A stretch of DNA of 42,915 nucleotides from an uncultured bacterium (GTDB lineage: Bacteria > Pseudomonadota > Gammaproteobacteria > Burkholderiales > Burkholderiaceae_E): positions 1-42,915 of the forward strand of contig CAIPNM010000254.1 in assembly GCA_903866395.1 (NCBI GenBank), given 5' to 3'. Both the position numbers and the translations under genes were made by a program. The first letter of the stretch is position 1. Each line of letters starts with the position of its first letter. Below are positions 10,019-19,258 of this stretch, piece by piece. A model generated the notes under the pieces. That model made no database searches. It was given only the letters and a program-made list of their open reading frames with translations, and was not told the DNA's origin.

Positions 10019-11110
10019 TCAGCCGGCGCGCGCCACACGGGCGAGCAGCCTGACGTCATTGCCCAAGCGTTCGACCGCCTGCAAGTCGAGCGCGATCCGC
10101 TCATCGAGCGAGGCCACCGCCTCAAGTTCAAACATCGGGCGTCCGCTGCCCAGAAGCGATGCGGACAGATACACCAGCAGTTCATCCACACAGCGTTCGC
10201 GAAGCAGCGAGGCGTTGAGTTTGTGCCCCGCCTCGACATGGACCTCGTTGATGCCGCGCCCCGCGAGCGTTCGCATGAGCGCAGGCAGATCCACCTTACC
10301 CGACGGATTACTGAGCGCCAGCACCTCGCAGCCGCGGTCCCGCAGTTCGGCGGCCTTGTCGGGCCGCTCCTGGGAGCAGACCACCAGCACGTCGCCGCCC
10401 TTCAGCATTCGGGCCTGGAGATCCACCTCCAGCCGCGAATCCACCAGCACCTTCAGTGGCTGGCGCCGCACGCCCTCCAGCCGCGCGGTGAGTTGCGGGT
10501 CATCCTCGCGCACGGTGCCGATTCCAGTCAGGATGGCGCAGGCACGGGCCCGCCAGCGATGACCATCCTCCCGCGCCGGCTCACCGGTGATCCATTGACT
10601 GCGCCCGTCGGGGAGCGCGGTGAATCCGTCAAGACTTGCGGCCACTTTCATCCTCACCCACGGCAAGCCTCGGGTCATCCGTGACACAAAGCCCGGATTG
10701 AGATCGGTCGCCTGAGTGCCGAGCAGCCCGCAGCGCACATCAATGCCGGCCGCGCGCAGCCGCGAGAGTCCTTCGCCATTCACCAGCGGGTTGGGGTCTT
10801 CCATCGCGGCGATCACCCGTGCCACCTTCGCCTCGATCAGCGCATCGGTGCAGGGCGGCGTGCGGCCATGGTGGCTACAGGGCTCAAGCGTGAGATAGAC
10901 GGTAGCGCCCCGGGCGCGCGCGCCCGCATGGGCGAGCGCAATCACCTCTGCATGGGGCTCGCCGGCTCGCACATGCCAGCCCTCTCCCACCATTTCACCG
11001 TCGCGTACCACCACGCAACCGACCCGCGGATTGGGGGTGGTCGTGTCCATACCGCGCGCAGCCAGTTCGATGGCGCGCAGCATCCAGCGGTGGTCTTCGG
11101 AAGTGAACAT
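10019..11110 (-). CDS. ribD: Bifunctional diaminohydroxyphosphoribosylaminopyrimidine deaminase / 5-amino-6-(5-phosphoribosylamino)uracil reductase
   Basis: Carries out the second and third steps of riboflavin synthesis. It has 363 residues. The deaminase domain (1-145) has the zinc ligands His53-Ala-Glu55 and Cys78/Cys87 in LEPCSHHGRTPPC. The NADPH-dependent reductase domain (about 148-363) begins WVRMKVAASLDGFTALPDGRSQWITG. Start is ATG 11110. It is the first gene of the minus-strand riboflavin operon. The 237-bp space upstream is shared with a divergent gene, and I found no FMN-riboswitch signature (no GGGTGAAAATCCC-like box) there. In many relatives nrdR directly precedes ribD; here a plus-strand gene intervenes. 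Confidence 0.96.
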   Translation of the reverse strand: MFTSEDHRWMLRAIELAARGMDTTTPNPRVGCVVVRDGEMVGEGWHVRAGEPHAEVIALAHAGARARGATVYLTLEPCSHHGRTPPCTDALIEAKVARVIAAMEDPNPLVNGEGLSRLRAAGIDVRCGLLGTQATDLNPGFVSRMTRGLPWVRMKVAASLDGFTALPDGRSQWITGEPAREDGHRWRARACAILTGIGTVREDDPQLTARLEGVRRQPLKVLVDSRLEVDLQARMLKGGDVLVVCSQERPDKAAELRDRGCEVLALSNPSGKVDLPALMRTLAGRGINEVHVEAGHKLNASLLRERCVDELLVYLSASLLGSGRPMFELEAVASLDERIALDLQAVERLGNDVRLLARVARAG

Positions 11111-11279
11111 CGGGCAGGCCGTAAGCCGCGGGCGGACCCCGGCCAGGAAAAATGCAAGACTGCGATTATCACCCGAGCGGCGATACCCCCTCGGCGCGCC
11201 CGCCGCGGGATCGCTGTGGGACCACCGCAGGACCGACTCAGCCCCTCCGCCTCAGCACCCGCCCCCGACACACTACCGG

Positions 11280-11306
11280 TCGACATCCCGCGCCGGGCAC
11301 TACAAT
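11280..11306 (+). promoter_or_regulatory. Possible promoter of the thiamine-diphosphate enzyme gene
   Basis: TACAAT (11301-11306) matches five of six bases of a -10 box and lies 41 bp before the ATG at 11348. TCGACA (11280-11285) resembles a -35, but the spacing is only 15 bp. A GGAG ribosome site at 11336-11339 precedes the start by 8 nt. Confidence 0.35.
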
Positions 11307-11347
11307 GCCGCGACGCATCGAATGACCGGTTGCCCTGGAGATCGACA

Positions 11348-13057
11348 ATGAGTTCTGCCCACGACCAAGCGCCGGTATCCATCGGCGGCCACCTTCTTGC
11401 AGACGCCCTCCTCGCACAAGGCGTTGACACCATTTACGGCGTGCCGGGTGAGAGTTATCTCGCCGTGCTCGACGGCTTGTGGCGTCATCGCGAAACCATC
11501 CGGTTCGTGATCTGCCGGCAAGAGGGCGGGGCGGCGTTCATGGCCGATGCCACGGCAAAACTCACCGGCAAGCCGGGCGTCGTCATGGTGACCCGCGGCC
11601 CTGGCGCCACCAACGCCTCCATCGGTGTTCATGCCGCACACCAGGATTCGGTACCGATGGTGCTCCTCATCGGGCAGGTCGGCTCTGACTTCGCCGACCG
11701 TGAGGCCTTCCAGGAGATGGATTACCGGCGGATGTTCGCACCCATGGCCAAGTGGGTGGCCCAGATCGAACGCGCTGACCGCATTCCTGAGTACATCGCC
11801 CATGCCTTTCAGGTGGCCACCAGCGGCCGGATGGGCCCGGTGGTGCTTGCGCTCCCCGAAGACATGCTGGCCGCCCCGGCCGAAGCGCCCGCAGCAGCCA
11901 TGCACCGGCCAGTGCGCGCCGCGCCCTCGCCCGCCCAGCTGGCGGAGCTGACACAGCGGCTCGCAGCCGCCAAGCGTCCCGTTGTGATCCTGGGCGGCAC
12001 CGGCTGGAACGCGCAGGCCTGCGCCGACATCAGGGAGTTCGTCGAAGCCAACCATCTGCCCGTCACCTGCGCATTCCGGTTTCAGGATCTTTACGACAAT
12101 CGGCTGCCGAACTACGTGGGCGACGTCGGTATCGGCATCAACCCGCGCCTGGCCGAACGCGTCCGCGCGTCCGACCTCGTTATTGCCATCGGCCCGCGCC
12201 TGGGCGAGATGACCACCTCCGGTTACACGCTTTTTCAGGCGCCGCGACCCGCCCAGCCGCTGATTCATGTTCATGCCGGCGTCGACGAGCTCGGTACTGT
12301 CTACCAGGCTGATCTGATGATCGCCTCGGGCATGCCTGAGATTGCGACAGCGCTCTCAGGCCTGCGCGTCGATGCCTCGGCCTGGGCGGCCCAGCTCGCG
12401 CCTGCGCGCGCCGACTATGAAGGCTGGCAAAGCCGCCCTCCGCTCTATCAGGGCATCGACCCCGATCTCGACCTCTGGCAGGTGATGCGCACGCTTTCAA
12501 CCGTGGTGCCCGCCGACACCATCGTCACCAACGGCGCAGGCAATTTCGCCACCTGGGCGCATCGCTTCTGGCCCTACGCGGGACTGCGTACCCAGCTCGC
12601 AAGCACCTCGGGCTCCATGGGCTATGGCGTGCCCGCGGCAGTTGCCGCCAGCATCGTGGCACCCGACCGCACGGTGGTGTGCGTGGCCGGCGATGGCGAT
12701 TTCCTCATGACCGGACAAGAGCTTGCTACGGCAGTCCAGCACGGCGGCGCCCCCCTGGTGATCGTGTTCAACAACAGCATGTACGGCACCATCCGCATGC
12801 ATCAGGAGCGTGAATACCCTGAGCGCGTGCATGGCACCCGCTTGGTCAATCCTGATTTTGCGCGCTACTGCGAGGCATTTGGCGGCTTTGGCGCACGGGT
12901 GGCGCGCACCAGCGAGTTTGAGCCTGCCCTCCGGGCCGCTCTCGATTTCATGGCCCGCGAGCGCAGGCCCGCGCTCATCGAACTCACCGTTGACCCGCAG
13001 CACATCACGCCCAACCAGTCGCTTGAAAAGATCAGCAGAGCCGCCAAGGCGCGCTGA
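11348..13057 (+). CDS. Thiamine diphosphate-dependent enzyme of the acetolactate synthase family
   Basis: A 569-residue cytoplasmic protein with the three-domain layout of acetolactate synthase and relatives. The N-terminal pyrimidine-binding domain has the cofactor-activating Glu59 in CRQEGGAAFMADATAKLTGK and TRGPGATNASIGVHAAHQD. A central domain begins near residue 200 (KRPVVILGGTGWN). The C-terminal diphosphate-binding domain has GDGDFLMTGQEL ending in VFNNSMYGT. No regulatory subunit gene is nearby, so a biosynthetic IlvB role is doubtful; a catabolic ligase, decarboxylase or acetyltransferase of the family is equally possible and substrate cannot be read. It lies opposite to, and between, ribD and nrdR, and its stop abuts the nrdR stop. 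Confidence 0.85.
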   Translation: MSSAHDQAPVSIGGHLLADALLAQGVDTIYGVPGESYLAVLDGLWRHRETIRFVICRQEGGAAFMADATAKLTGKPGVVMVTRGPGATNASIGVHAAHQDSVPMVLLIGQVGSDFADREAFQEMDYRRMFAPMAKWVAQIERADRIPEYIAHAFQVATSGRMGPVVLALPEDMLAAPAEAPAAAMHRPVRAAPSPAQLAELTQRLAAAKRPVVILGGTGWNAQACADIREFVEANHLPVTCAFRFQDLYDNRLPNYVGDVGIGINPRLAERVRASDLVIAIGPRLGEMTTSGYTLFQAPRPAQPLIHVHAGVDELGTVYQADLMIASGMPEIATALSGLRVDASAWAAQLAPARADYEGWQSRPPLYQGIDPDLDLWQVMRTLSTVVPADTIVTNGAGNFATWAHRFWPYAGLRTQLASTSGSMGYGVPAAVAASIVAPDRTVVCVAGDGDFLMTGQELATAVQHGGAPLVIVFNNSMYGTIRMHQEREYPERVHGTRLVNPDFARYCEAFGGFGARVARTSEFEPALRAALDFMARERRPALIELTVDPQHITPNQSLEKISRAAKAR

Positions 13058-13516
13058 TCAGCGCCGGCGCGGTCGGACCTCTTCGATCGCGTCGGCAAAC
13101 TCATCCACGTCTTCAAAACTGCGATAGACCGACGCAAAGCGCACATAGCCGATCTTGTCGAGCTTCTTGAGCTCTCGCATCACGAGTTCGCCCACGCGCT
13201 CGCTTCCCACCTCGCGCAAACCCAGAACAAGCAGCCGCTCCTCGATGCGATGAATGGCCGCATCCACCGCCTCGGCGCTCACCGGTCGTTTTCGAAGCGC
13301 GAGCGACATGGAGGCCCGGAGTTTCCGGCGATCGAACTCAGCACGCATTCCGTTCCTCTTCACCAGGACCGGTAGCGCGAGCTCAACCCGCTCATAGGTG
13401 GTGAAACGCTTATCGCACTGCAGGCAACGACGCCTGCGCCTTGTGGAGGCGCCGTCGTCGGTCTCGCGCGTTTCAACGACCTGCGTATCGGCGTGATCGC
13501 AGAACGGGCAGCGCAT
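13058..13516 (-). CDS. nrdR: Transcriptional repressor NrdR
   Basis: NrdR is the ATP/dATP-sensing repressor of ribonucleotide reductase genes. It has 152 residues. The N-terminal zinc ribbon uses Cys3, Cys6, Cys31 and Cys34 (CPFC ... RRRRRCLQC), and is followed by an ATP-cone domain from about residue 48 ([32 protein letters not shown]). Start ATG 13516, 24 bp downstream of the glyA stop, giving the common glyA-nrdR pair. The stop is adjacent to that of the convergent plus-strand gene with no spacer. Confidence 0.97.
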   Translation of the reverse strand: MRCPFCDHADTQVVETRETDDGASTRRRRRCLQCDKRFTTYERVELALPVLVKRNGMRAEFDRRKLRASMSLALRKRPVSAEAVDAAIHRIEERLLVLGLREVGSERVGELVMRELKKLDKIGYVRFASVYRSFEDVDEFADAIEEVRPRRR

Positions 13517-13540
13517 GATCGGCTTCCCGCCCCGCCACGC

Positions 13541-14785
13541 TCAGCGGTAAACCGGAAAGCGAGCGGTCAGCTCGCCCACCCGGTCGCGGACGCGCGCAAT
13601 CACCGCCTCATCGGCCGGTGCATCGAGAACATCGGCGATCAGCTGACCCACACGGCGGGCCTCGTCCACACCAAAGCCGCGGGTGGTCATGGCGGGCGAT
13701 CCCAGCCGGATACCACTTGTCACCATCGGCTTTTCCGGGTCGTTGGGGATGGCGTTCTTGTTGCAGGTGATGTGGGCAAGCCCCAGCACCCGCTCGGCCT
13801 CCTTGCCGGTAATGCGTTTGGCGCGCAGGTCAACCAGCATCACATGCGACTCGGTGCGACCCGACACGATGCGCAGCCCACGCTCGATCAGCGACTGCGC
13901 AAGCGCCGACGCGTTGGCGAGCACCTGCTGCTGATACACCTTAAAGCCCGGCTCGAGCGCCTCGCGAAACGCCACCGCTTTGGCCGCGATGACATGCATG
14001 AGCGGGCCACCCTGCAGCCCCGGGAACACGGCGGAATTGATGGCTTTCTCATGCTCGGACTTCATGAGAATAAAGCCCCCGCGCGGCCCCCGCAGACTCT
14101 TGTGCGTCGTAGAGGTGACGATGTCGGCGTGTGGCACCGGGTTGGGATAGACGCCACCGGCAATCAGGCCGGAGTAGTGCGCCATGTCCACCATGAAGAG
14201 CGCCCCGATCTCGCGCGCCACGTCAGCAAAGCGGGCCCAGTCAATCCGCAGACTGTAGGCGGAGGCGCCGGCGATGATGAGCTTGGGGCGGGCCTCGCGG
14301 GCCTTTCGCGCCATGGCGTCATAGTCGATGGCCTCGCTGGCATCGAGGCCATAAGACACTACGTTGAACCATTTACCCGACATGTTGAGCGGCATGCCGT
14401 GGGTGAGATGCCCGCCCTCGGCGAGGCTCATGCCCATGATGGTGTCACCGGGCTTGAGAAAGGCGAGAAACACGGCCTGATTGGCCTGTGCGCCCGAATG
14501 CGGCTGTACGTTGGCGGCATCAGCGCCGTAGAGGGCTCGCAGACGGTCAATGGCCAGCTGCTCGGCTACGTCGACATATTCGCAGCCACCGTAGTAGCGC
14601 CGGCCGGGATAGCCTTCCGCGTATTTGTTGGTGAGCTGGCTGCCCTGCGCCGCCATCACGGCAGGGCTCGCGTAATTTTCAGAGGCAATCAGCTCGATAT
14701 GCGCTTCCTGGCGCTGATTTTCCTGGCGAATGGCATTCCAGAGCTCGGGATCGACGCGGTCGATGCCGACAGAGCGGTCAAACAC
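13541..14785 (-). CDS. glyA: Serine hydroxymethyltransferase
   Basis: PLP enzyme that converts serine and tetrahydrofolate to glycine and 5,10-methylene-tetrahydrofolate. It has 414 residues from GTG 14785 ([16 protein letters not shown]), chosen because the family starts there and an AGGAG ribosome site lies 7 nt upstream; the open frame extends further but without similarity. Motifs are [40 protein letters not shown], and the PLP-lysine segment [15 protein letters not shown]. The next gene downstream is nrdR. Upstream on the same strand is a histidine phosphatase gene. Confidence 0.97.
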   Translation of the reverse strand: MFDRSVGIDRVDPELWNAIRQENQRQEAHIELIASENYASPAVMAAQGSQLTNKYAEGYPGRRYYGGCEYVDVAEQLAIDRLRALYGADAANVQPHSGAQANQAVFLAFLKPGDTIMGMSLAEGGHLTHGMPLNMSGKWFNVVSYGLDASEAIDYDAMARKAREARPKLIIAGASAYSLRIDWARFADVAREIGALFMVDMAHYSGLIAGGVYPNPVPHADIVTSTTHKSLRGPRGGFILMKSEHEKAINSAVFPGLQGGPLMHVIAAKAVAFREALEPGFKVYQQQVLANASALAQSLIERGLRIVSGRTESHVMLVDLRAKRITGKEAERVLGLAHITCNKNAIPNDPEKPMVTSGIRLGSPAMTTRGFGVDEARRVGQLIADVLDAPADEAVIARVRDRVGELTARFPVYR

Positions 14786-14810
14786 GGCAGACTCCTGCGC
14801 GAAAGGCGCG

Positions 14811-15437
14811 TTAAATCGACATTTTAGCGAGGTGCGACACATCGCCCCAGCCGAGCACGCTGAATTGCTCGCCGTTCCAGCCAATCCGATTGATCGAAGC
14901 GTTGTTCAACTCGAATCGGCGGGGTTCATCGGCGGCCAGCCCCGAGGCAATGCGGTAGATTGAATCGAGCACGCCGCCGTGGGTCACCGCCACCACAGTC
15001 TGTCCCGCGTGGCGCTTCGCGAGCCGGTGCATCTGCTCGAACACGCGCGCGCGCAGCGCCACCAGCGATTCGCCCCCGCCCGGCAACTCATAGTCGGGCA
15101 CGCGGTCGCGCCAACGCTGATAGGCCTCCGGATGATTGCGAAGCAGTTCGTCGTGGGTCTGCCCCTCGAACGCTCCGTAACTGCGCTCGCGCAGCTCGGG
15201 CTCAATCGCCACCGCCAGCCCCAGCGCCTCGGCGATCGGACGCGCCGTTTCGCGGGCCCGGCCAAGGTGGCTGGAATAGACCGCCGCGAGCCGATGGTCC
15301 TGGAGCCTGTCAGCGGTGTGCCGCGCCTGCTCAAGACCCGTGGCATTGAGCGCAATGTCGATACAGCCCTGGAAACGCCGCGCCCGGTTCCAATCGGTCT
15401 CGCCGTGACGGATAAAGATCAGCTCGGTCATGCTCAT
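14811..15437 (-). CDS. Histidine phosphatase family protein (phosphoglycerate mutase-like)
   Basis: A 208-residue cytoplasmic protein of the cofactor-dependent mutase/histidine acid phosphatase superfamily. The catalytic phosphohistidine motif [17 protein letters not shown] is at the N-terminus. Others are [17 protein letters not shown], the acid/base region [17 protein letters not shown], and [15 protein letters not shown] with the second His. Substrate cannot be told: GpmB-type, CobC-type and general sugar phosphatases share these motifs. The start is ATG 15437, which overlaps the dtd stop as ATGA and has GGAG 8 nt upstream; ATG 15431 is an alternative. It belongs to the tyrS-dtd transcript. 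Confidence 0.88.
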   Translation of the reverse strand: MSMTELIFIRHGETDWNRARRFQGCIDIALNATGLEQARHTADRLQDHRLAAVYSSHLGRARETARPIAEALGLAVAIEPELRERSYGAFEGQTHDELLRNHPEAYQRWRDRVPDYELPGGGESLVALRARVFEQMHRLAKRHAGQTVVAVTHGGVLDSIYRIASGLAADEPRRFELNNASINRIGWNGEQFSVLGWGDVSHLAKMSI

Positions 15438-15895
15438 GTAGAGGGCTCCGCCTTCGGTTCTTGCCGTAGCCACAGTGTGACCGGCCCGTCATTGATGAGT
15501 GACACCTTCATGTCGGCGCCAAACATGCCCGTGCCAACGGGGGCATGCGTCTGCCGCGCCAGCGTCACGAATCTTTCAAACAGCCGTCGCCCCTCCTCGG
15601 GTGGCGCGGCACCGGTAAAGCTTGGGCGGGTGCCCGAGCGCGTGTCGGCTGCGAGCGTGAACTGAGGCACGATCAGAAGCCCTCCGGAGACATCTACCAC
15701 GCTCCGGTTCATCCGCCCCGCCTCGTCAGAAAAGCAGCGCAATTTGAGGAGTCGGGCGAGCAGGCGCTCACAGAGGTTATCGTCATCGCCCCGCTCGGCA
15801 CAAAACAGCACCAGAAGACCGGTTTCGATCTCACCCGTGATGCGGCCATCCACCCGGACTGCAGCCTCGGAAACGCGTTGTACCAATGCGAGCAC
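15434..15895 (-). CDS. dtd: D-aminoacyl-tRNA deacylase
   Basis: DTD hydrolyses D-aminoacyl-tRNA (and Gly-tRNA-Ala), recycling tRNA after mischarging, for example by tyrosyl-tRNA synthetase, whose gene lies immediately upstream. It has 153 residues and starts with GTG 15895. Signature regions are [34 protein letters not shown] (family SQFTL, here PQFTL) and the GP motif region NDGPVTLWL. The 39-bp gap to tyrS and the ATGA overlap with the next gene indicate one transcript. Confidence 0.95.
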   Translation of the reverse strand: MLALVQRVSEAAVRVDGRITGEIETGLLVLFCAERGDDDNLCERLLARLLKLRCFSDEAGRMNRSVVDVSGGLLIVPQFTLAADTRSGTRPSFTGAAPPEEGRRLFERFVTLARQTHAPVGTGMFGADMKVSLINDGPVTLWLRQEPKAEPST

Positions 15896-15934
15896 AGCGG
15901 GCCTTTCGCGAAAGCGCCTGGCGGGAGATCCCGC

Positions 15935-17203
15935 TCAGGCTCCGAGGGTGACGCGGGCAAAGCGCCGCTTGCCTACCTGCACGACATAAGTGCCCACTGG
16001 GAGCTTGAGCGCCCGATCCTCGACTCGTTCGCCGTCGATCTTCACGCCGCCCTGTTCGATATTGCGGATGGCCTCCGAACTCGAAGCCACCAACCCGGCC
16101 TGCTTGAGAAGCGCCGAGATGGCAAGCGGCGCCCCGCCAAGCGACACCTCGGCAATGTCGTCGGGAATGGCCCCCGCACGGAACCGCGCCTCAAAGTCTG
16201 CCAGCGCCTGCTCGGCTGCCGATGCCGAATGGAAGCGGGTCACGATTTCCTGGCCCAGCATCACCTTGGCGTCGCGCGGGTTGCGGCCCGCGGCGCATTC
16301 AGCCTTCAGACGGGTGATTTCATCAAGGCTACGAAACGACAGCAGTTCGAAATACCGCCACATCAGCTCATCGGAAATCGACATGAGCTTGCCGAACATC
16401 TCGCCCGGTTGCTCGCTGATGCCTACATAGTTGCCCTTGGATTTCGACATCTTGTCGACGCCATCGAGCCCTTCAAGGAGCGGCATGGTGAGAATGCACT
16501 GCGGCTCCTGTCCCATTTCGCGCTGCAGCTCGCGCCCGACCAGCAGGTTGAATTTCTGGTCGGTGCCGCCAAGCTCGATATCGGCGCGCAACGCCACCGA
16601 GTCGTACCCCTGCATGAGCGGATACAGAAACTCATGCACCGAAATGGGCACCCCACCCTTGAACCGACGCGAAAAATCATCGCGCTCCATCATGCGGGCG
16701 ACGGTGTAGCGAGAGGCAAGCTGAATCATGCCGCGCGCGCCCAGCGGATCACACCACTCGGAGTTGTAGCGAATCTCGGTGCGCTCGCGGTCAAGGACCA
16801 GGCTTGCCTGATTGAAATAGGTGCGCGCGTTGTCCTCGATCTGCTCGCGGGTGAGCGGCGGGCGCGTGCTGTTGCGGCCCGACGGGTCGCCGATCATGGC
16901 GGTGAAGTCACCGATCAGAAAAATGACGGTGTGGCCAAGATCCTGCAACTGCCGCATCTTGTTCAGTACCACCGTGTGGCCCAGATGCAGATCGGGAGCC
17001 GTGGGGTCGAGACCGAGCTTGATCCGAAGCGGCTGGCCGGTTGACTCGCTTTTCGCAAGCTTCAGCCGCCACTCGGCCTCGACCAGAAGCTCCTCACAAC
17101 CGCGAAGCGAAACCGCCAGCGCCTCGCGCACGCGGTCGCTGACCACTGCGGGCTCGGCGGGGGGGGCGGCTGCGGGCCTGGACGCGCCTTCAGATCGATT
17201 CAT
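15935..17203 (-). CDS. tyrS: Tyrosyl-tRNA synthetase
   Basis: Class I synthetase that charges tRNA-Tyr. It has 422 residues from ATG 17203, which is preceded by AGGA with 6-nt spacing; a GTG 12 codons earlier is less likely. The Rossmann domain carries HLGH at residues 73-76 and [11 protein letters not shown] near residue 250. The C-terminal S4 RNA-binding domain is seen in [30 protein letters not shown]. It is the TyrZ-like longer form common in betaproteobacteria. It is divergent from the M23 peptidase gene with a 184-bp shared upstream region, and is followed by dtd. Confidence 0.96.
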   Translation of the reverse strand: MNRSEGASRPAAAPPAEPAVVSDRVREALAVSLRGCEELLVEAEWRLKLAKSESTGQPLRIKLGLDPTAPDLHLGHTVVLNKMRQLQDLGHTVIFLIGDFTAMIGDPSGRNSTRPPLTREQIEDNARTYFNQASLVLDRERTEIRYNSEWCDPLGARGMIQLASRYTVARMMERDDFSRRFKGGVPISVHEFLYPLMQGYDSVALRADIELGGTDQKFNLLVGRELQREMGQEPQCILTMPLLEGLDGVDKMSKSKGNYVGISEQPGEMFGKLMSISDELMWRYFELLSFRSLDEITRLKAECAAGRNPRDAKVMLGQEIVTRFHSASAAEQALADFEARFRAGAIPDDIAEVSLGGAPLAISALLKQAGLVASSSEAIRNIEQGGVKIDGERVEDRALKLPVGTYVVQVGKRRFARVTLGA

Positions 17204-17387
17204 GAGAGTCCTGGAACGATGATCGAGTGAGAATTTCACGAAAACCAGAGTTCTCCGGTAGACTTCGCGCTCCGGTTTGTCGGGAGGGCAGTCCGCCGGG
17301 ATCTTTTTCCCTGCGAATTGCGTCGGCAGCCCGCAAGTTTATCTGAGTGTTCACACCCGCTGAGTCCCGCCCTACAGGGAAGGCCGT

Positions 17388-19226
17388 GTGAATGTTCCGT
17401 CAATCGCTGTGCTTTGGTTTGGTCTTATTTCGCCCATGTCGACTGCGCCAATTTCCGCTGACGCTTCGGCTGTGCCGTCCTCCGGGCCGCACACCGAATC
17501 GCCATGGGTCGACGCGTTTGATTCACTGGAATCAGCGCTGGCGGCCTGCGGGGCGGGAGCGCTGCTCGCCGCCGAGCTGCAAGACGCAGAGCACCTGTGC
17601 CTGGCCGCTGTAGCCACCATAGCCGACGACCTCGTACTGGCTCTGCCCGAGCCCGCCTCCATCCTGGCTCAGCCCCACGACGCGCTCCTGGCAGCCGACT
17701 CTGATGCGGTGTTCGTTTCCGATTTCTCGATCACACTCGGCCCAGCCGAGGTCGCGATCGAAGCTACGATCACCTCCGAAGCGGTTCTGTCGGCACTCGA
17801 GGTCGCTGTCGCCCAGCAGCATGTTCACTTCGGCGGGGCCAGTGCATCTGGTCTCACGCTCTCGGCGGGCCAGCACGACGACGACGACGACGACATCCCG
17901 ACCCTGCCTCGTCTTACGCTGCGTCGCCTGGCGCTCGCCATGGGCACGGTTCTGGGGTTAGGTGCCGTCACCGCTGTGGCCATTGCACCCGCCACCGACA
18001 TCACGCCGCCATCTATCAGACTGGTCGTTGAGCAAGTCTCACTGTCGGCGCCGTCTGCGGTGGCCGATGACCCCGCGCTTCCTCTGCCCCGGGTCAGCCA
18101 GTCTGAAGTGGTCAACCGCGGTGAAACCGCCTCCAGCCTGCTGTCACGGCTGGGTGCGAACGACCCCGAGCTCATCAAATTTATTGGCTCCGACCGCATC
18201 GGCAAGCGCCTGCTGCAACTCCAGCCGGGCCGCACCGTCACCGCTGAAATCGACGATGTCGGTGTTGTGCATCGTCTACAGTACCGTCACGGCAACATCG
18301 AAATAGATGGCCGCCCGCCCATGCGGGTCACCATCGTGCGCGAGGGCGGGCGTCTCGTTGCCACCGAGCAGGCCGTCGCGGTCGACCGCGGCATCGAAGC
18401 CCGGGCCGCCGAGGTTCAAAGCACCCTCTTTGCCGCCACCGACGCTGCGGGCATCCCCGACTCCGTCGCCACCCGCGCAGCCGACATCCTCAGCAACAGC
18501 ATCGACCTGCGCAAAGACCTGCGCCGCGGTGCGCGCCTTCGCGTGGTCTACGAAACCCTGCGCGAGGCCGACAGCCTCGATCTGCCCGTGCCCGGCCGGG
18601 TGCTGGCCATCGAGATCGAAAGCGGCAACATTCGGCATGAGGCTGTCTGGTTCGAGCACGACGACGGTCGGGGCGCCTTTTATAACTTCGCTGGTCAGAG
18701 CCTGGTTCGGTCGTTCCTGCGCGAACCCATCCAGTACACGCGCATCACCTCGGGCTTCAGCGGCGCGCGCCTTCATCCCCTGTTCCAGGATGTTCGCGCC
18801 CACACCGGCACTGACTTCGCCGCGCCGGTAGGCACGCGGGTCCGGAGCGTGGCCGATGGCGTCGTTGATTTCGCTGGCTACAACGGCGGCTACGGGCGCA
18901 CGGTCATCGTGTCCCACCCGGGCAAGATCACTACGCTTTACGCACACCTCAATGCCTTTGGCGAAGGTGTCACCAAGGGCGCACGCGTCACCCAGGGCCA
19001 GGTGATCGGCACCGTGGGCATGACAGGCTGGACCACTGGCCCCCACCTGCACTATGAATTCCGCGTGGGCGGCCGACACGTTGACCCCATGCGCGCCGTA
19101 TTGCCTGAGGGACGTAAGCTCTCCATGAGCGAACGCCTGCGTTTCACCCCTCTCGCTGACACCTACCGCGAACACATGGCCCAGATTGGCTCGGCCAGCA
19201 CCACCGCCCAGGCCAAGTTCGAGTAG
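17388..19226 (+). CDS. M23 family metallopeptidase with acidic N-terminal extension (murein endopeptidase-like)
   Basis: A peptidoglycan endopeptidase of the LytM/M23 type anchored in the inner membrane. It has 612 residues from GTG 17388 (AGGGAAGG just upstream); ATG 17436 is a later option. The zinc site is HTGTD (His472, Asp476), with His520 in YAHL and HLH at 553-555. A LysM/OapA-like and coiled region (240-450) precedes it, as in MepM-type proteins. A single membrane segment lies at about 181-200 after RLTLRR. Residues 1-175 are unusual: Ala- and acid-rich, ending in six aspartates (164-169), with no recognisable domain. In relatives the protein normally begins near the membrane segment. 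It is followed by anmK, which recycles peptidoglycan sugars. Confidence 0.9.
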   Translation: MNVPSIAVLWFGLISPMSTAPISADASAVPSSGPHTESPWVDAFDSLESALAACGAGALLAAELQDAEHLCLAAVATIADDLVLALPEPASILAQPHDALLAADSDAVFVSDFSITLGPAEVAIEATITSEAVLSALEVAVAQQHVHFGGASASGLTLSAGQHDDDDDDIPTLPRLTLRRLALAMGTVLGLGAVTAVAIAPATDITPPSIRLVVEQVSLSAPSAVADDPALPLPRVSQSEVVNRGETASSLLSRLGANDPELIKFIGSDRIGKRLLQLQPGRTVTAEIDDVGVVHRLQYRHGNIEIDGRPPMRVTIVREGGRLVATEQAVAVDRGIEARAAEVQSTLFAATDAAGIPDSVATRAADILSNSIDLRKDLRRGARLRVVYETLREADSLDLPVPGRVLAIEIESGNIRHEAVWFEHDDGRGAFYNFAGQSLVRSFLREPIQYTRITSGFSGARLHPLFQDVRAHTGTDFAAPVGTRVRSVADGVVDFAGYNGGYGRTVIVSHPGKITTLYAHLNAFGEGVTKGARVTQGQVIGTVGMTGWTTGPHLHYEFRVGGRHVDPMRAVLPEGRKLSMSERLRFTPLADTYREHMAQIGSASTTAQAKFE

Positions 19227-19258
19227 TCCTCGCGTCCGGCACGACTACCCGGCGCAGC

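Noticed and set aside
10868-11347. Upstream extension of the thiamine-diphosphate enzyme frame
   Set aside because: It overlaps ribD on the opposite strand, has no similarity, and the ATG at 11348 has a proper ribosome site and the family N-terminus.
11111-11347. FMN riboswitch upstream of ribD
   Set aside because: No RFN-type conserved boxes were found on the minus strand in this 237-bp space.
14786-14810. Glycine riboswitch upstream of glyA
   Set aside because: Only 25 bp separate glyA from the preceding gene on the same strand, too little for an aptamer.
15545-17044. A 499-codon open frame antisense to dtd and tyrS
   Set aside because: Both minus-strand genes are certain by motif; the plus frame has no recognisable motif and is a product of high GC in the third codon position.
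17878-17896. GAC trinucleotide run as a possible microsatellite or CRISPR-like repeat
   Set aside because: It is a simple run coding for Asp inside an open gene; there are no spacers. It is kept only as part of the peptidase extension finding.
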